The translations under genes were made by a program, and so were the position numbers. A DNA stretch of 64,000 nt from Verticillium longisporum (Eukaryota; Ascomycota; Sordariomycetes; Glomerellales; Plectosphaerellaceae): assembly GCA_019188255.1 (NCBI GenBank), contig JAETXT010000002.1, forward strand, positions 372,001 to 436,000, in the 5' to 3' direction. The notes under the pieces are model-generated. The model was not told where the DNA came from, searched no databases, and saw only the letters and a program-made list of their open reading frames with translations. Positions 1 to 10,842 of the stretch are shown here, one piece after another (positions within the stretch are counted from its first letter, which is position 1; every line of letters starts with the position of its first letter).

Positions 1-1572
1 AACCACGAGGCCATCGCGGGACGGCGTCATCTCCCTCCGTGCCGGCATGGACGTGCTCCGCAACGGTCTCGCCGCTGCTGGCTGGAGGGACACGGACTTC
101 AACGCCAACCCGAACGCGAAGAATCGCACCTTTGGATACACGCCCTACATGTACTCGAACGGCGAGCGCGGAGGTCCCATGGCCACGTACCTCGTTACCG
201 CCAATGCACGCTCAAACTTCAAGCTCATCATGAACACTCAGGTGAGGCGCGTCATCCGCTCGGGCGGTCACGTTACGGGCGTCGAAGTCGAGCCGTACCT
301 GGATGGCGGCTTCCAGGGCGTCATTCCCCTGACTGCCGTGACCGGTCGTGTCATCCTGTCCGCTGGCACATTTGGCAGCGCCAAGATTCTGCTGCGCAGT
401 GGAATTGGCCCGACTGACCAGCTCGATGTTGTCTCCAACTCGACGCGTGATGGATCGACCATGATCTCTCGCAACCAGTGGATCAACCTGCCTGTCGGCT
501 ACAACCTCGAGGACCACACCAACGTGAGTATCGACTTTCGAAACACTGTACGTTCTGACACTGACAAGCATACCAGACCAACGTTGTGCTCGAGCACCCC
601 TCTGTCCAGTTCTACGACTTCTACACCGCCTATGACGGCACGGCTCCGTACCAGGCCGATATCCAGAAGTACCTGACCCAGCGCAGTGGCATTCTCGCCC
701 AGTCCGCCCCCAACATCGGACCTCTGTGAGTGATGCCTGCCATCCTTCTTTCTACCGTCCCACACTGACACGAAGTAGCTTCTTTGAGGAGATTCGTGGC
801 GCCGACAACGTCGTCCGTCAGCTCCAGTGGACCGCCCGCATGGAAGCCAGCGAGGGCGAGGTAGACGGCCGTAAGTCCAGCCATCGCATCTGCAGTTACC
901 GCCGACTAACCAACTAGGTGCCCTGACCATCTCCCAATACCTCGGCCGCGGCGCCAAGTCTCGCGGCCGCATGACCATCACCCCAGCCCTCAACACGGTC
1001 GTCTCGACGATCCCGTATCTCATCGACACGAACGACAAGGAGGCCGTGATCAAGGGCATCGAGAACCTGCAGCGCGCGCTCGCCAACGTGCCGAACCTCA
1101 AGTGGCTCCACCCGGCCCCGGGCACGACGGCGCGCCAGTACGTCACGGACATGGTCGTGTCGCCGAGCAACCGGCGCGCGAACCACTGGATCGGCACCAA
1201 CAAGCTCGGCAACCAGGACGGCCGCATCAACAACGGCGACTCGGTCGTCGACACGAACACGCGCGTCTACGGCACCGACAACCTCTTCGTCGTCGACGCC
1301 TCCATCTTCCCCGGCATGGTGACCGCCAACCCGTCCGCCTACTTTGTCGTCGCCGCCGAGCACGCCGCTGCCAAGATCCTCGCGCTCCCCGCCGGCAAGG
1401 GCCAGCCCATCTATCAGCAGTGCGGCGGCCGCGAGTGGAGGGGCAGCTTCCAGTGCGCTGCCGGCCTCAAGTGCGTCGAGCAGAACCCGTACTACAGCCA
1501 GGTAAGTTTTTCCGACAATAGATGCTCGACATACTGAATACTAACCTCAACGTGCAGTGCCTCGGCAGCTGA
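1..1572 (+). CDS. Cellobiose dehydrogenase, C-terminal part with CBM1 (5' partial)
   Basis: This is the flavin (GMC oxidoreductase) part of a secreted cellobiose dehydrogenase, which oxidises cellobiose and passes electrons to lytic polysaccharide monooxygenases. The frame is open from base 2. Exons are 2-523, 577-725, 779-870, 918-1501 and 1558-1572, with GTGAGT/GTAAGT donors; the last intron has a CTAAC branch site. The GMC signature GERGGPMATYLV lies near 160-195, and the conserved HWIGTNKLG (catalytic His) and VDASIFPGMVTANPS (Asn) segments lie near 1184-1340. A fungal cellulose-binding module follows (QQCGGREW...YYSQCL), whose last four residues are encoded by a 15-base terminal exon. 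About 453 residues are visible; the cytochrome domain and linker lie outside the window. A C-terminal CBM1 marks the ascomycete class IIA type. No lesion was seen. Confidence 0.93.
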
Positions 1573-3986
1573 AGCGGGTAATATTGGTTTTATGAGAAGA
1601 AAGGGGGAGAGAGGGTGTAGGCCCGGGGCCAAATTCGATTCACTGTCCATATTGACTTGCCTGGCTGTTCATATCAAGGTTTGGCACCATGCATCATGCC
1701 GTACATATCATTTCAACCTTTTCTTTATGTGTGCGTCCCCCATCACTTGCTTCTGCTCTGTCGTGGTGAGTGAGGGTGAACTGTAAAACAAGGCCTTCGC
1801 TATTGATGTTCATATTTTGCATATCGAACAATGGCTTCGATTGCTGCCATAAGTGGTCTTTGCCGGCTGCGTGTTGTTCAACGTGAGACCCTAGAAAGTC
1901 AGTCCTTGTGGTATTATCAGTGGGAACATCCCACAAGTCAACATGGATACAGTCTTGTTCATGATTGGGATGGCCCCTCAGGAGGGAGAAGAACCCTGGT
2001 TACTTGCACACGATGCACATGATCTCATCACGCTCATGTAGACACGCAGAAGCCCCTCCCAGCGACATAGCCCGAAAGAGACCTGAACAATCGCAAGGTC
2101 TCTTCTTTGGCGAGGTGGACTCGCTTGACAATAAACGACCACCCCAAAACCGAATCCAGGTGCGAGTATCACAATCCTGACAGGAATATAGACGCTCGGA
2201 GGTTTCGTGTCCCTGGGCATACCATGGTCTTTGTGTCCTAAAGATGCTATACGAGGCGACGAGGCTGCGACAATTCCGATGCGAATGTCATGGCTGCGTG
2301 AGTTGATGGACTTCTCGCCAGTGCAATCAAGTCCTGGATTCTGCAGCTACTGCGTTGCGGTGTAGCACGAGGATGTGTGCGCTGCGTTATGTGCTGCTCC
2401 GCTGTACATTGTTGAGGTCAGGTATGATGTTGCACCACCACCATACCATGCCTTGTTACTGAATTGCTCGACTCATGATGGCCTCGAGAAAGTCTCTCGG
2501 TATGAAAAGCTTCAGAGTGACTACCTCAGCATGCTGGTGTGGGAAAAAACACCCCAGCAAGATGATTTCGACAAGATCTGGTCGAGGGCCTTTCGCATCT
2601 CGTTGGGAATAGCTTCAATTGGCCACGATGCCTGCCCCTCGTCAAGCTCAAGGATACCTGCATGCCGCTGGGGGCTTGTGGGGCAACAAAGTAAGGTTAG
2701 CGAGCGACGAGTGCGTGGCATTGGGGTCGCTCGTGCCACCGCCGGGCCCTGACAGCTCAGCGAGCTAGATCAAGGGTCCCTTTGGCGTCCCGCATTGTCC
2801 CGCAGTGGGGGCTGCGGGTGCGAGAAACGGCTCGGTCAGCGCAGAGGCGCAAAGAATGATGCCCGTCACTGTTGAAAGGATGTAATATTTGAGTAACGGA
2901 GCTGCCGCATTTTGTAGGCGCCAGCATCGCATCCGAGGGTGGTGCTCACGGATGAACGATGGTCAACGGGATAGCAGGTACGGTCGGCAGCTTTCGGAAG
3001 AGGGGAGACAAATAGCGGTCTTGAGAAGTTGACGTGTCATGGTGTGCTGGGGAAAAGTGGATGGAAGATTGCTGACCATGATAGATAGCTGTTAGAGGGG
3101 CGGAACAACAGTGATCAGAGAGAGGAAGAGAGACGCAAGAAGTGAGTATCGTGAAGAATTGAGACAAAAGGTAGGAAACGATTACGCGTCGAGAAGACAT
3201 CACGACAGATTGATCAGCGCAAGAGGAGACGACGGAGAAGAAGAATCGTAAACAACAAATGGAGAATGACGAAAACATGGGAACGAGGCGCCAAAGGGGA
3301 AGGGGTGGGGAGATGAGGGAAAGAATGACACAGAGAGGAAGAGGAAGAAAGAGCATCCACCAAAGCCAGAAAGGGCCTGGAACACGGAGCGCGGGACACG
3401 GGCAGGAACCATCCAGTCCCAGTCCATCCTGGTGGCTTTCTGCGCGCTTGTGTCATTTGGGTCGATTCTGTCGGGCTACGCTTGCCTCTTCCCAGGTGGT
3501 CCTTGACCTGGGGTGCCAACTGAGGTCGCAAGAGCAACTGGTGCAACATTCAGTCAGGCAGGCGCAGCTGGTCCGCCCCTCCCACGTATTCTGCGACGGC
3601 CTCCCCCTCGACCACCCCCCCTTCCCATCATAACAAGACCATCTTCCCACCTTCACCGCTCACCATTCCTACCACTTCACCCACCGAGAAGCTCATTTCT
3701 GTCGTCGCATACTACACGTGGCTTCGAAAGTCCAATCGTAAGTACACCGACCCTCGCCAAACCGATATGCGAAGCTCCATCGCAAACCGAGCGACCATGT
3801 CGAGGCGCCACGCGCGCGCGGGTATTGTCGCATCTAATCTCGCGCCCAACGCGCTGCCCACTTGCCCACCTCTCTCTTCTCCCAACACGTCGCGTTATAC
3901 GTCGCATCACGATCGCACTCTCTGACCTCTTCAGCAGGAGATCCCGCGACTTTTCATCTCGAACACTATTCCCCCAATCTGCAAAA
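1573..3986. other. Intergenic, 2.4 kb
   Basis: No convincing gene was seen. The right half (about 3000-3980) is rich in purine and then pyrimidine tracts and probably contains the promoter and leader of the next gene. Open frames here lack codon structure and recognisable domains. Confidence 0.5.
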
Positions 3987-4714
3987 ATGGCTCGTGAAGG
4001 CACCCGGTCGCAAACCGGCCACTCCAAGCCGCGCATCTTCGAGACAGTAGACACTGCGCCCGTCACCCAGCGCAAGAAGACCACCACCAAACCAGCTGTC
4101 AAGAAGGCCCCCGCTGCGCCTGCTGTCAAGGGAGCCAAGCCCACCGGTGTCACAAAGAAGAAGACAGCCCCTAAGAAGGACGGCCCTGTTGCCAAGGTAC
4201 GTCCGTTTGTTTTGGTGGTTCTGGTCCCGTGCTCTTCGAACAACCAGAAATGGACTTGGATGGAACGCAGCGCGTGGCGTCTCAGTCGTAGATTTGGATA
4301 AGTGCTGGTCATTTCCCATGGCTATGCCGGTCCTCTATGACCTCGATGCCCGGGCGCGTCATGTGTATCTTCATGTTGCATCCTGCGACCATCCTGCGGC
4401 ACCCCGTTCCTCCCTGTCCTGCCGCTACCCCTGCCTCTCCCCGCAGTTGCATTTCTTGCAGTGACAGCACGGGGAATGCACCAAGCTGTCACCATGACTG
4501 ACCTCTTTTCTTAGGCCAAGACTGCTGTGAACAAGGTCGAGAAGAAGATTGAAGAGGTGGCTAAGCCAAAGAAGGTGCGAAACCACTCTCCGTACCCATT
4601 CCGTTGGACCAATATGCCTCGTCATGTGGTCTATGACTCTTCAGAATGCGCTGACTGACATGAAAGCAGGCCACCACTACCAAGACGGCCAAGCCCAAGA
4701 CTGTCGCCAAGTGA
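3987..4714 (+). CDS. Small lysine/alanine-rich basic protein (histone H1 tail-like)
   Basis: A 104-residue protein, starting at an ATG in good context (CAAAAATGG), is spliced from 3987-4196, 4515-4574 and 4670-4714. Both introns (318 and 95 bases) have GT-AG ends, and all junctions keep phase 0. After about 30 N-terminal residues (MAREGTRSQTGHSKPRIFE), composition is dominated by K, A, T and P with KKTTTKPAVKKAP-type repeats, like a histone H1 or HMG tail but with no globular H1 domain. A second short segment KTAVNKVEKKIEEVAKPKK could form a helix. I do not recognise a named family. DNA or RNA binding is an inference from charge only. Confidence 0.7.
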
Positions 4715-5390
4715 TCCCGGAGCACCTAGGCCCATGGGTCTTTCCTCCTGGGCTTTGCTCAAGGGCGTACCATAGCTATATGTACAAAGCCTGTGCTGGC
4801 GTGGCAAGCCTTTGGCTGTAATGTCTTTTTCTCGCCCACCCCTCCCCTTTCGATCTGTTCACGACCGCGCGTTTGTTTCATTGGCAGGATACCTCGACCC
4901 CGATTGATGTTACGGGCTGTTTGTTTGTTGTTTCTAGTACTTTGCGGCGCCAGGTTTAGCTGCTGAATGTTCATACACCATCTGTTCCAGCTGCAATGGC
5001 TCGTGTCATGAATTGCGTCTGTGATGTCATTGCTGTACATCTTTAAGCCTGGTTCATCCATCTGACATCTTCCATAGCTAGGCTCTGGAGAAACACTGAT
5101 TATCGCTGGAGCTGTATCACTCTTGGATAACGCTTGCCAGAGGAGACTTTGAAGATCTGGCCCTACAAATGAGAAATCCTTCCCAAGGTATCGCACTGCC
5201 GGAAGAGGGCAAATTGCATTTCGCCCATCAGTCAATTGTTCTTGGCTTTCGGGGCGAGCCATGAAGAATTCACCTTGTTACTCTTGAGCATTTCCTGCCT
5301 TCTAGAACTGTCGGAAAGCCGTTTCGAGCCGAATCCGGACCACCTGTCTACGACAGCCCGCCATACCCATATACGTATCAGTCGGCGTCA
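4715..5390. other. Intergenic between convergent genes
   Basis: Probable 3' untranslated regions of the two flanking convergent genes. A 167-residue minus-strand frame at 4759-5262 has no recognisable domain and overlaps the presumed 3' UTR, so it was not called. Confidence 0.5.
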
Positions 5391-6642
5391 TTATTTTCGT
5401 GGTGTTCCTTTGAGATCGGGATAATGGCGAATCTTTCCTTTGACTAACTTTTCGGGATTGGTAACATAATCGCGATCGAGCGTGTAGCCCTTCTTCTCCG
5501 ACGATGCCCCATCGAGCAGGAGCGCAACTTTTCCAATGAAAGCTTACATACGTCAGTAAACGTTTCTGCGCTGCTCTGAAGTTAATATGTACACGTACCA
5601 TACGAGTCTGAATTCAAAGCTCCCTTGTCTTCGTCTTGGAAGAGAACGGACTCCCAGCCACCAGTTTCGGCCTCTGAGGCATCAGAGTCGTCCTCGTCAG
5701 GGGTGTGGTCCTCATGGAGGTATTGCCAAGTATGCGTAAGCTGTCAAACGTCAGTTTTTAGTTTTTTTATATCGTCTGGTACTAGCTGGAGCGATAATAA
5801 CCCACTTCATGAAGGATAATGCAGGATAGCACCTCAAAGTGGTCAATCCTGGCCCCCTTCTTGACCCTTCCCAGCTTACGCATCTCCTCCATGGTAGCCG
5901 GCAGACGAACGTCCGAGTTCCCATAGCTCCTGCCCCTCTCGAACGCGGCATCATAAATCGTGATGAGAGAGACGTCGCCATTGTCGACGGGGTCGGTGTA
6001 CGAGATGCGGTCGTGCGTCTCGAACGCCATCAGCTGGCCCTGCATACCGGGCGAGTTGCAGTTGATCTCAGACAACATATTATTGTCAAAGCTCCCGTAG
6101 CCCTCACCCCCTGGGTCCGCCGTCCAGTGGGCGCCGTTGTCACAGAAGAACCGCACATCGGCCTCGAGCTTGACTCTCGTCTCCGTCCAGTCGTTTCCGA
6201 TACTCGCCATCGTGTCTGCCGTCGTCAGTTCTGTCTTGGCCGTCGCGTACTCCTCGTGTTATGGAGTATTATACGTACTGAAAACCACGTTGTAGACCGT
6301 GTCCTTGCCGTCCCCGCCGTACTTTTCCCTCCACTGCCAGCTACGCTCGATGCCTCTCGACCGTGCCTTGTCGTCATTGAAGATGTAGGCGTAGCTTCGC
6401 GCAAAGTCCCTGTCCCAGGCGTTGGTGGACGTGATGCTCATGCGGTCCATGCGCTCGGATGCGCGTTTTCCCATCTGGAAGACTTCTTCGAAGACGCCGC
6501 CATCGCGGAGGCTCAAGGTTTTGCCGGGACCGGCGGGGTAGGCGAGGCAGGTGCGGTCTAGCCAGTAGGTGAAGGCGTGCGTGATGGTCGAGAAGGATAG
6601 CAGGAGGAATAAGAAGTTGGAGAGGTATTTGAAGCGCATCAT
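5391..6642 (-). CDS. Secreted HExxH metalloprotease-like protein (M35-like)
   Basis: Four exons (6642-6279, 6215-5806, 5740-5599, 5527-5391) encode 350 residues with all phases consistent. The start is one of two adjacent ATGs (6642 or 6639), followed by a hydrophobic signal peptide (FLFLLLSFSTITHA). The zinc motif HELTH (residues 257-261) is created by the second splice junction and is followed by WQYLHED. A later NSDSY segment resembles the NADSY region of deuterolysin/LysMEP-type M35 peptidases, but a clear GTxDxxYG third-ligand motif was not seen. I therefore call it M35-like rather than a proven aspzincin. Several cysteines fit an extracellular fold. The substrate is unknown. Confidence 0.75.
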
Positions 6643-7956
6643 GGTGCTTGTCGGTTTCGTTGATGCCGCGTGTGCGATTGCTTTGTGCTGCAACTACTGG
6701 TTTCAAGGCGCTGTATGTCAGAGCTGCTTGTGAGGTTTTCAATGTCGAATTATTATGAAAGAGTTCTTTCTGTTGTTCCAGTAGCCCGGTTTTGCAGTGG
6801 GTGAAGTGGATTAGCTTTTAACAACTACGACCTGGCCTACACGTATGTCCAAATTCCGTTCCCGACATTCACTAATTTCATTCTGGATTCGGCGAACAAA
6901 GCTGTGCACAGACGGTGTACAGCAGTCAAGAGTTTCTCAAAGCTCTCATCTAGCCCATTAACCGTGGTGTACTCACGACACATCACACATGTCAGATTTC
7001 CTAGATCGTGAGCAGACTAGAAATTGAAACACCGTCAGATTTGGAGCAAGTCTTGGAGTTTGAAGGCACTTTTTTAGCCAATGGTGCTCTCGAGAAACAA
7101 ATGAATCGATTACTGGATCTTCACCAGCTTATCCAATATGGTCCATCAAATAATGAGGGCTGATGATGGGGGCAGTTTCTGTTATGCTTGGTCCATGTTA
7201 TGGGTTGCTATCCCGGTTCGTGGGCTCGTCAGCGTTCAGGCGTGCTTTGAAACCCGGGTCTCAAATAATGGCATATTCAACACAGTTCGAAACCTTGGCT
7301 GAGACTACTTCAACCATGGACATTTTTTCAGAATTGCTATGCTGGCCTTGACTTGTCTTCTGTTGATTCGTGCATCGTACCCGAGCAGCTCTTGCAAGTG
7401 ACATGCTTGAAATGGCAGTCTATCGAGGCAAAACCACAAGAAATCAGAATCCGTGCTCAGTCCTCTTAGTTCTTTGACCCAAGGCTCGTCCTGAATAGAT
7501 TGTACGTATAAACCGCCGTTGGCCTCCTTGCGGAACATGCCCGATTCTCCTCCCACTGAGATCAACGTGAGGGTCAAAAGGCGTGAGCGAGACCAATCAG
7601 AATCCCCCGCCACAATGGGGCTGTGCTAGTGTGCCTGCAATATTGGGCGCCCAGTTTCTGAACACCGTGCTTCCCCCAAATCTCGAATCTCGGTCATGGC
7701 CTTCGTCGTCTCTCCTCTTTGTAGGTTCACTCATTCACACAATTTTCGTTCCGTCGATGCCGGCACTCGCAACGCGATTGAGCGCCCGCGCGCCTCACAC
7801 GCCGGCGACACGACGCGACGGCTTCCAGTCTGGGAAAGCAAAAAGAACGCCCTGAGAGGCATTGAAGCTTAAACGACAAGCTTTGAGGCTTAATGCCCGA
7901 CAATCTCATCACACCTATTCTTTTCGGCCATCAGGCATTCAACCCGCCACTTGTAC
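6643..7956. other. Intergenic, divergent promoter region
   Basis: About 1.3 kb lies between the divergent protease and CorA genes. I saw no domain-bearing frame and no RNA gene; it is likely promoter sequence for both genes. Confidence 0.5.
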
Positions 7957-9725
7957 ATGGCAAGAAGGACAGTGCAGACCAGCAACATGTCTGATGACGA
8001 AGACTACGCCTCGATCGGTCGATATGACCATCGAGCGCCTCGCTCAGACCGTGCCGGTTCGCCAGACTCTCGCTCAGATCGACAATCCCGGCGATGCCCC
8101 ACGCCCAGCTCCGTGAAGGCCTTCGCCAATGCGCGGCAGCGTGGCCGGCTTTCGATCAGTTCCGAGACGCAAGGAACTGAGAGGCGCGACGATGCAAGAC
8201 GCGGTAGTTACGTGGCATACGGTGCCAGCCTCCGTTCAGACGATGCTCGTAGCTCTCGGAGTTCTCGCAGCCGACCAGGTACTGTGGACTTTGACGACTC
8301 GGAAAGCCTAGCCAGCCTGGCAACGATCAGGTCCAGTGACAGTGATATATCAAGACCAGCGCGCATGGCGCAGTCCAATCACGAGCTTTCCATAAACTTC
8401 AACGTTTTGGACGCCCTGATCGAGTTGGAGCAAAGTGAGCGTGCTACCCCCCACGCTTTCGAAAGTTTCCAGTCCAGCGGCATGGAAACCAACCACTTCC
8501 CAATGGTCACTTCGGATGGAGACTTTATGGAACTTTCTCCTCGAATTTCGAGCGACTCCAAGCAGGCGCATGGCATGACGACGGCCCAGCAGCAGCCAAA
8601 GCCTATTCGCTTCAGTTTCTTCTCTTCGGCCTGGGAGTCAACGCTGCACGCTGCAGAATTCGGGGACCTGCTTCTTCCCGGCGAGGACGTCAGAAACTTG
8701 TTCCACGCTTCGCAGGAAACAGCCAATGGTGTTTGGTGGCTGCACCTCAACAATCCGACGCCAACAGAAGTCGTTGCCATCTCAAGCGCTTTCGGAATCC
8801 ATCCGCTCACCATCGAGGACATTAGCACGCAGGAGAGTCGCGAAAAGATTGAGCTTTTCCCGTCCTACTACTTCGCCTCCTTCAGATCCTTCCATGTAGT
8901 TGAGGAACCTGAAGGAATCGAGTTCGAGCCTTTCAGTATGTACCTCGTGGTGTTCCGCGAGGGCATCATCACCTTCAGCTTCGCACCGGAAACCCACGCT
9001 TCCAAAGTCCGTTTCAGGATCTCACAACTGACTGAGCACGTCTCTCTCAGCAGTGACTGGATCTGCTACGCCCTGATGTAAGCCGGCTCGATTGTTCTGC
9101 CCACAGCCACACGGTGTCGTTCCCGAGGTGCTAATGCAAAAGTAGTGACGACATTGTGGACTCTTTCCTCCCTGCCATTACGCAGATCGAGCGTGAGGCA
9201 GACAAAATTGAAGACGAAGTCTTCATCACGAGACCAGAGGATCATCAGGCGTTCCTCCAACGGATGAGTCGCTCACGAGCCAATCTCACAGGACTCATGC
9301 GACTCCTCGGCGGCAAGGTCGACGTCCTGCGCGCCTTCGTCAAGCGGTGCAACGAGAATTACAAGGTTACTCCTCGCATGGACATTGGCCTCTATCTTGG
9401 CGACATTCAGGACCACGTCGTGACCATGATCAACAGTCTCGTGCAGTTCGAAACGATCCTGTCTCGCTGCCGATCCAATTATCTGGCCCAACTGTCCATC
9501 GACAATGTTACCCAGGGGAACCGAACGAACGAGTTTCTGAGCCGTATTACGGTCATAGCATCGGTTCTTGTCCCTCTCAACTTGGTCTGCTTCCTGTTTG
9601 GAATGAATGTCCGGGTACCATGGGGACAGGACGACAATCTGAATGCTTGGTTGGGCATCACAAGTGGAATTATCCTCTTTGTGCTCTTGTCTTTGCTGGT
9701 CGCCAAGCGACTGAAGTATATTTAG
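7957..9725 (+). CDS. CorA-family Mg2+ transporter (fungal Alr/Mnr2 type)
   Basis: A divalent-cation channel of the CorA superfamily that moves Mg2+ across a membrane, plasma or vacuolar in the Alr/Mnr2 subfamily. Exons are 7957-9077 and 9146-9725; the junction restores YALIDDIVDSF, a conserved CorA segment. The start may be the ATG at 7957 (566 residues) or 7987 (556); the second begins the typical acidic MSDDEDY leader. The Ser/Arg-rich N-terminal third is probably a disordered regulatory tail. The C-terminus has two membrane segments, the first ending in the diagnostic GMN motif (FGMNVRVPWG), the second near LGITSGIILFVLLSLL. No lesion was seen. Confidence 0.92.
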
Positions 9726-10842
9726 AGAACTTTTTTTCAAGTTTGACTGAAATTCTTTCGAGCATTACTGGTGCTGTGATCAATATTAATGTCCCGTAAT
9801 GGGGGCTACGACTGGCTTGACATAGTGCGATCTGGGCCGCTCCCTCATGGTTCTCGCATGCGTCCATGATAGCACCCGACTCGTAGAATTCGACCTGACC
9901 TTCCTAAGTCGCATATGAGGTTAGGATGCCTAAGCCAGCGTTTTACGTGCACCAAGTCAGCTGATGGTAGGCCTTGATTACGACGCTAAATGGTGCCTGC
10001 GGCGAGCTGGAAGGGGATCGGAAGACGTCAGCCATGCGCGGGAGGCGGATGCATCTTGGGCCCCCACATCAATCTCATTAATGTCGTTGCTGTAAGGGAC
10101 GCTCTCCAAACGTCAAGTCAACCAGACGAAAAAACAACATCTTGATCCGTGGCATCTAGTAGATATCGGAGCTCGAGCGCCCTTTGGCCCAATACTTGTG
10201 ATACCATCGAGACGATCGTGTGCTTATTAAGACGAGACAGCGCTAGGTTAAGAGTCAGCTGGTCAGGTGGGCCGTCCGTCCCTCACCGTTCACCGAGCCC
10301 AGCTCCCGTAGAAGGGGGCAATTGGGCGAATGACGTGCCGGGAAGTGCCTAAACTGTGGCCGCGTCCCTAGGTACCTTAGGTACCTAGGTAGCAAGCTGG
10401 GAGCACCGCAGTAGTATGAGCAGCAGGAGCAGCACCACCACCAGTGAGAGAGAGCAGTAGCCCAGGCGAGCCAGACCAGGCTGCGGTGCTAGCATCATCA
10501 CCTTACCAAGCTGCACTTTTGTCTTGTCTGTCCACATTAAGACATCGGGCATTGGCACCCACCCCATCAATCGCTGCCTGACATTTTGAGAGCACCATCA
10601 TTGCTCTTTTGTTTCCTTCGACCCCCGAAGCATTAGACATCCGGCAGCCGTTTCGGCCAATTGCTTCACCACGCGAACTACAGCCCCGAGCTTCCCTGCC
10701 GAATTTCGCCTCGACCACCACCTACATGCCACCGTCGACCATCCTCCCTTGTGCGACCGACTCTCCATCGACCTACACTCCCGCGCCGTGCTAAGTTCTC
10801 AACTTTATACTCGTCTGCGGTCGGCAGATATTCGCAGCCATC
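9726..10842. other. Intergenic, BLM10 promoter/leader
   Basis: No gene was seen. The block holds a perfect palindrome (10367-10389, listed separately) and then a pyrimidine-rich stretch before the BLM10 start codon, as is common in fungal 5' leaders. Confidence 0.5.
10367..10389. repeat. Perfect 10-bp inverted repeat upstream of BLM10
   Basis: CCTAGGTACC, then TTA, then GGTACCTAGG. It lies about 450 bases upstream of the BLM10 start. Related CCTAGGTA or GGTACCT words recur near 36010, 38018, 41080 and 56683. The function is unknown. Confidence 0.8.

Noticed and set aside
499..1363. Overlapping minus-strand frames
   Set aside because: Antisense of the cellobiose dehydrogenase gene.
4759..5262. 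167-codon minus-strand frame
   Set aside because: No recognisable domain; lies in presumed 3' UTRs of two convergent genes.
5528..5598. Two tiny introns flanking an 18-base exon in the protease gene
   Set aside because: They would be 20 and 33 bases, below realistic fungal intron size; a single 71-base intron fits and keeps frame.
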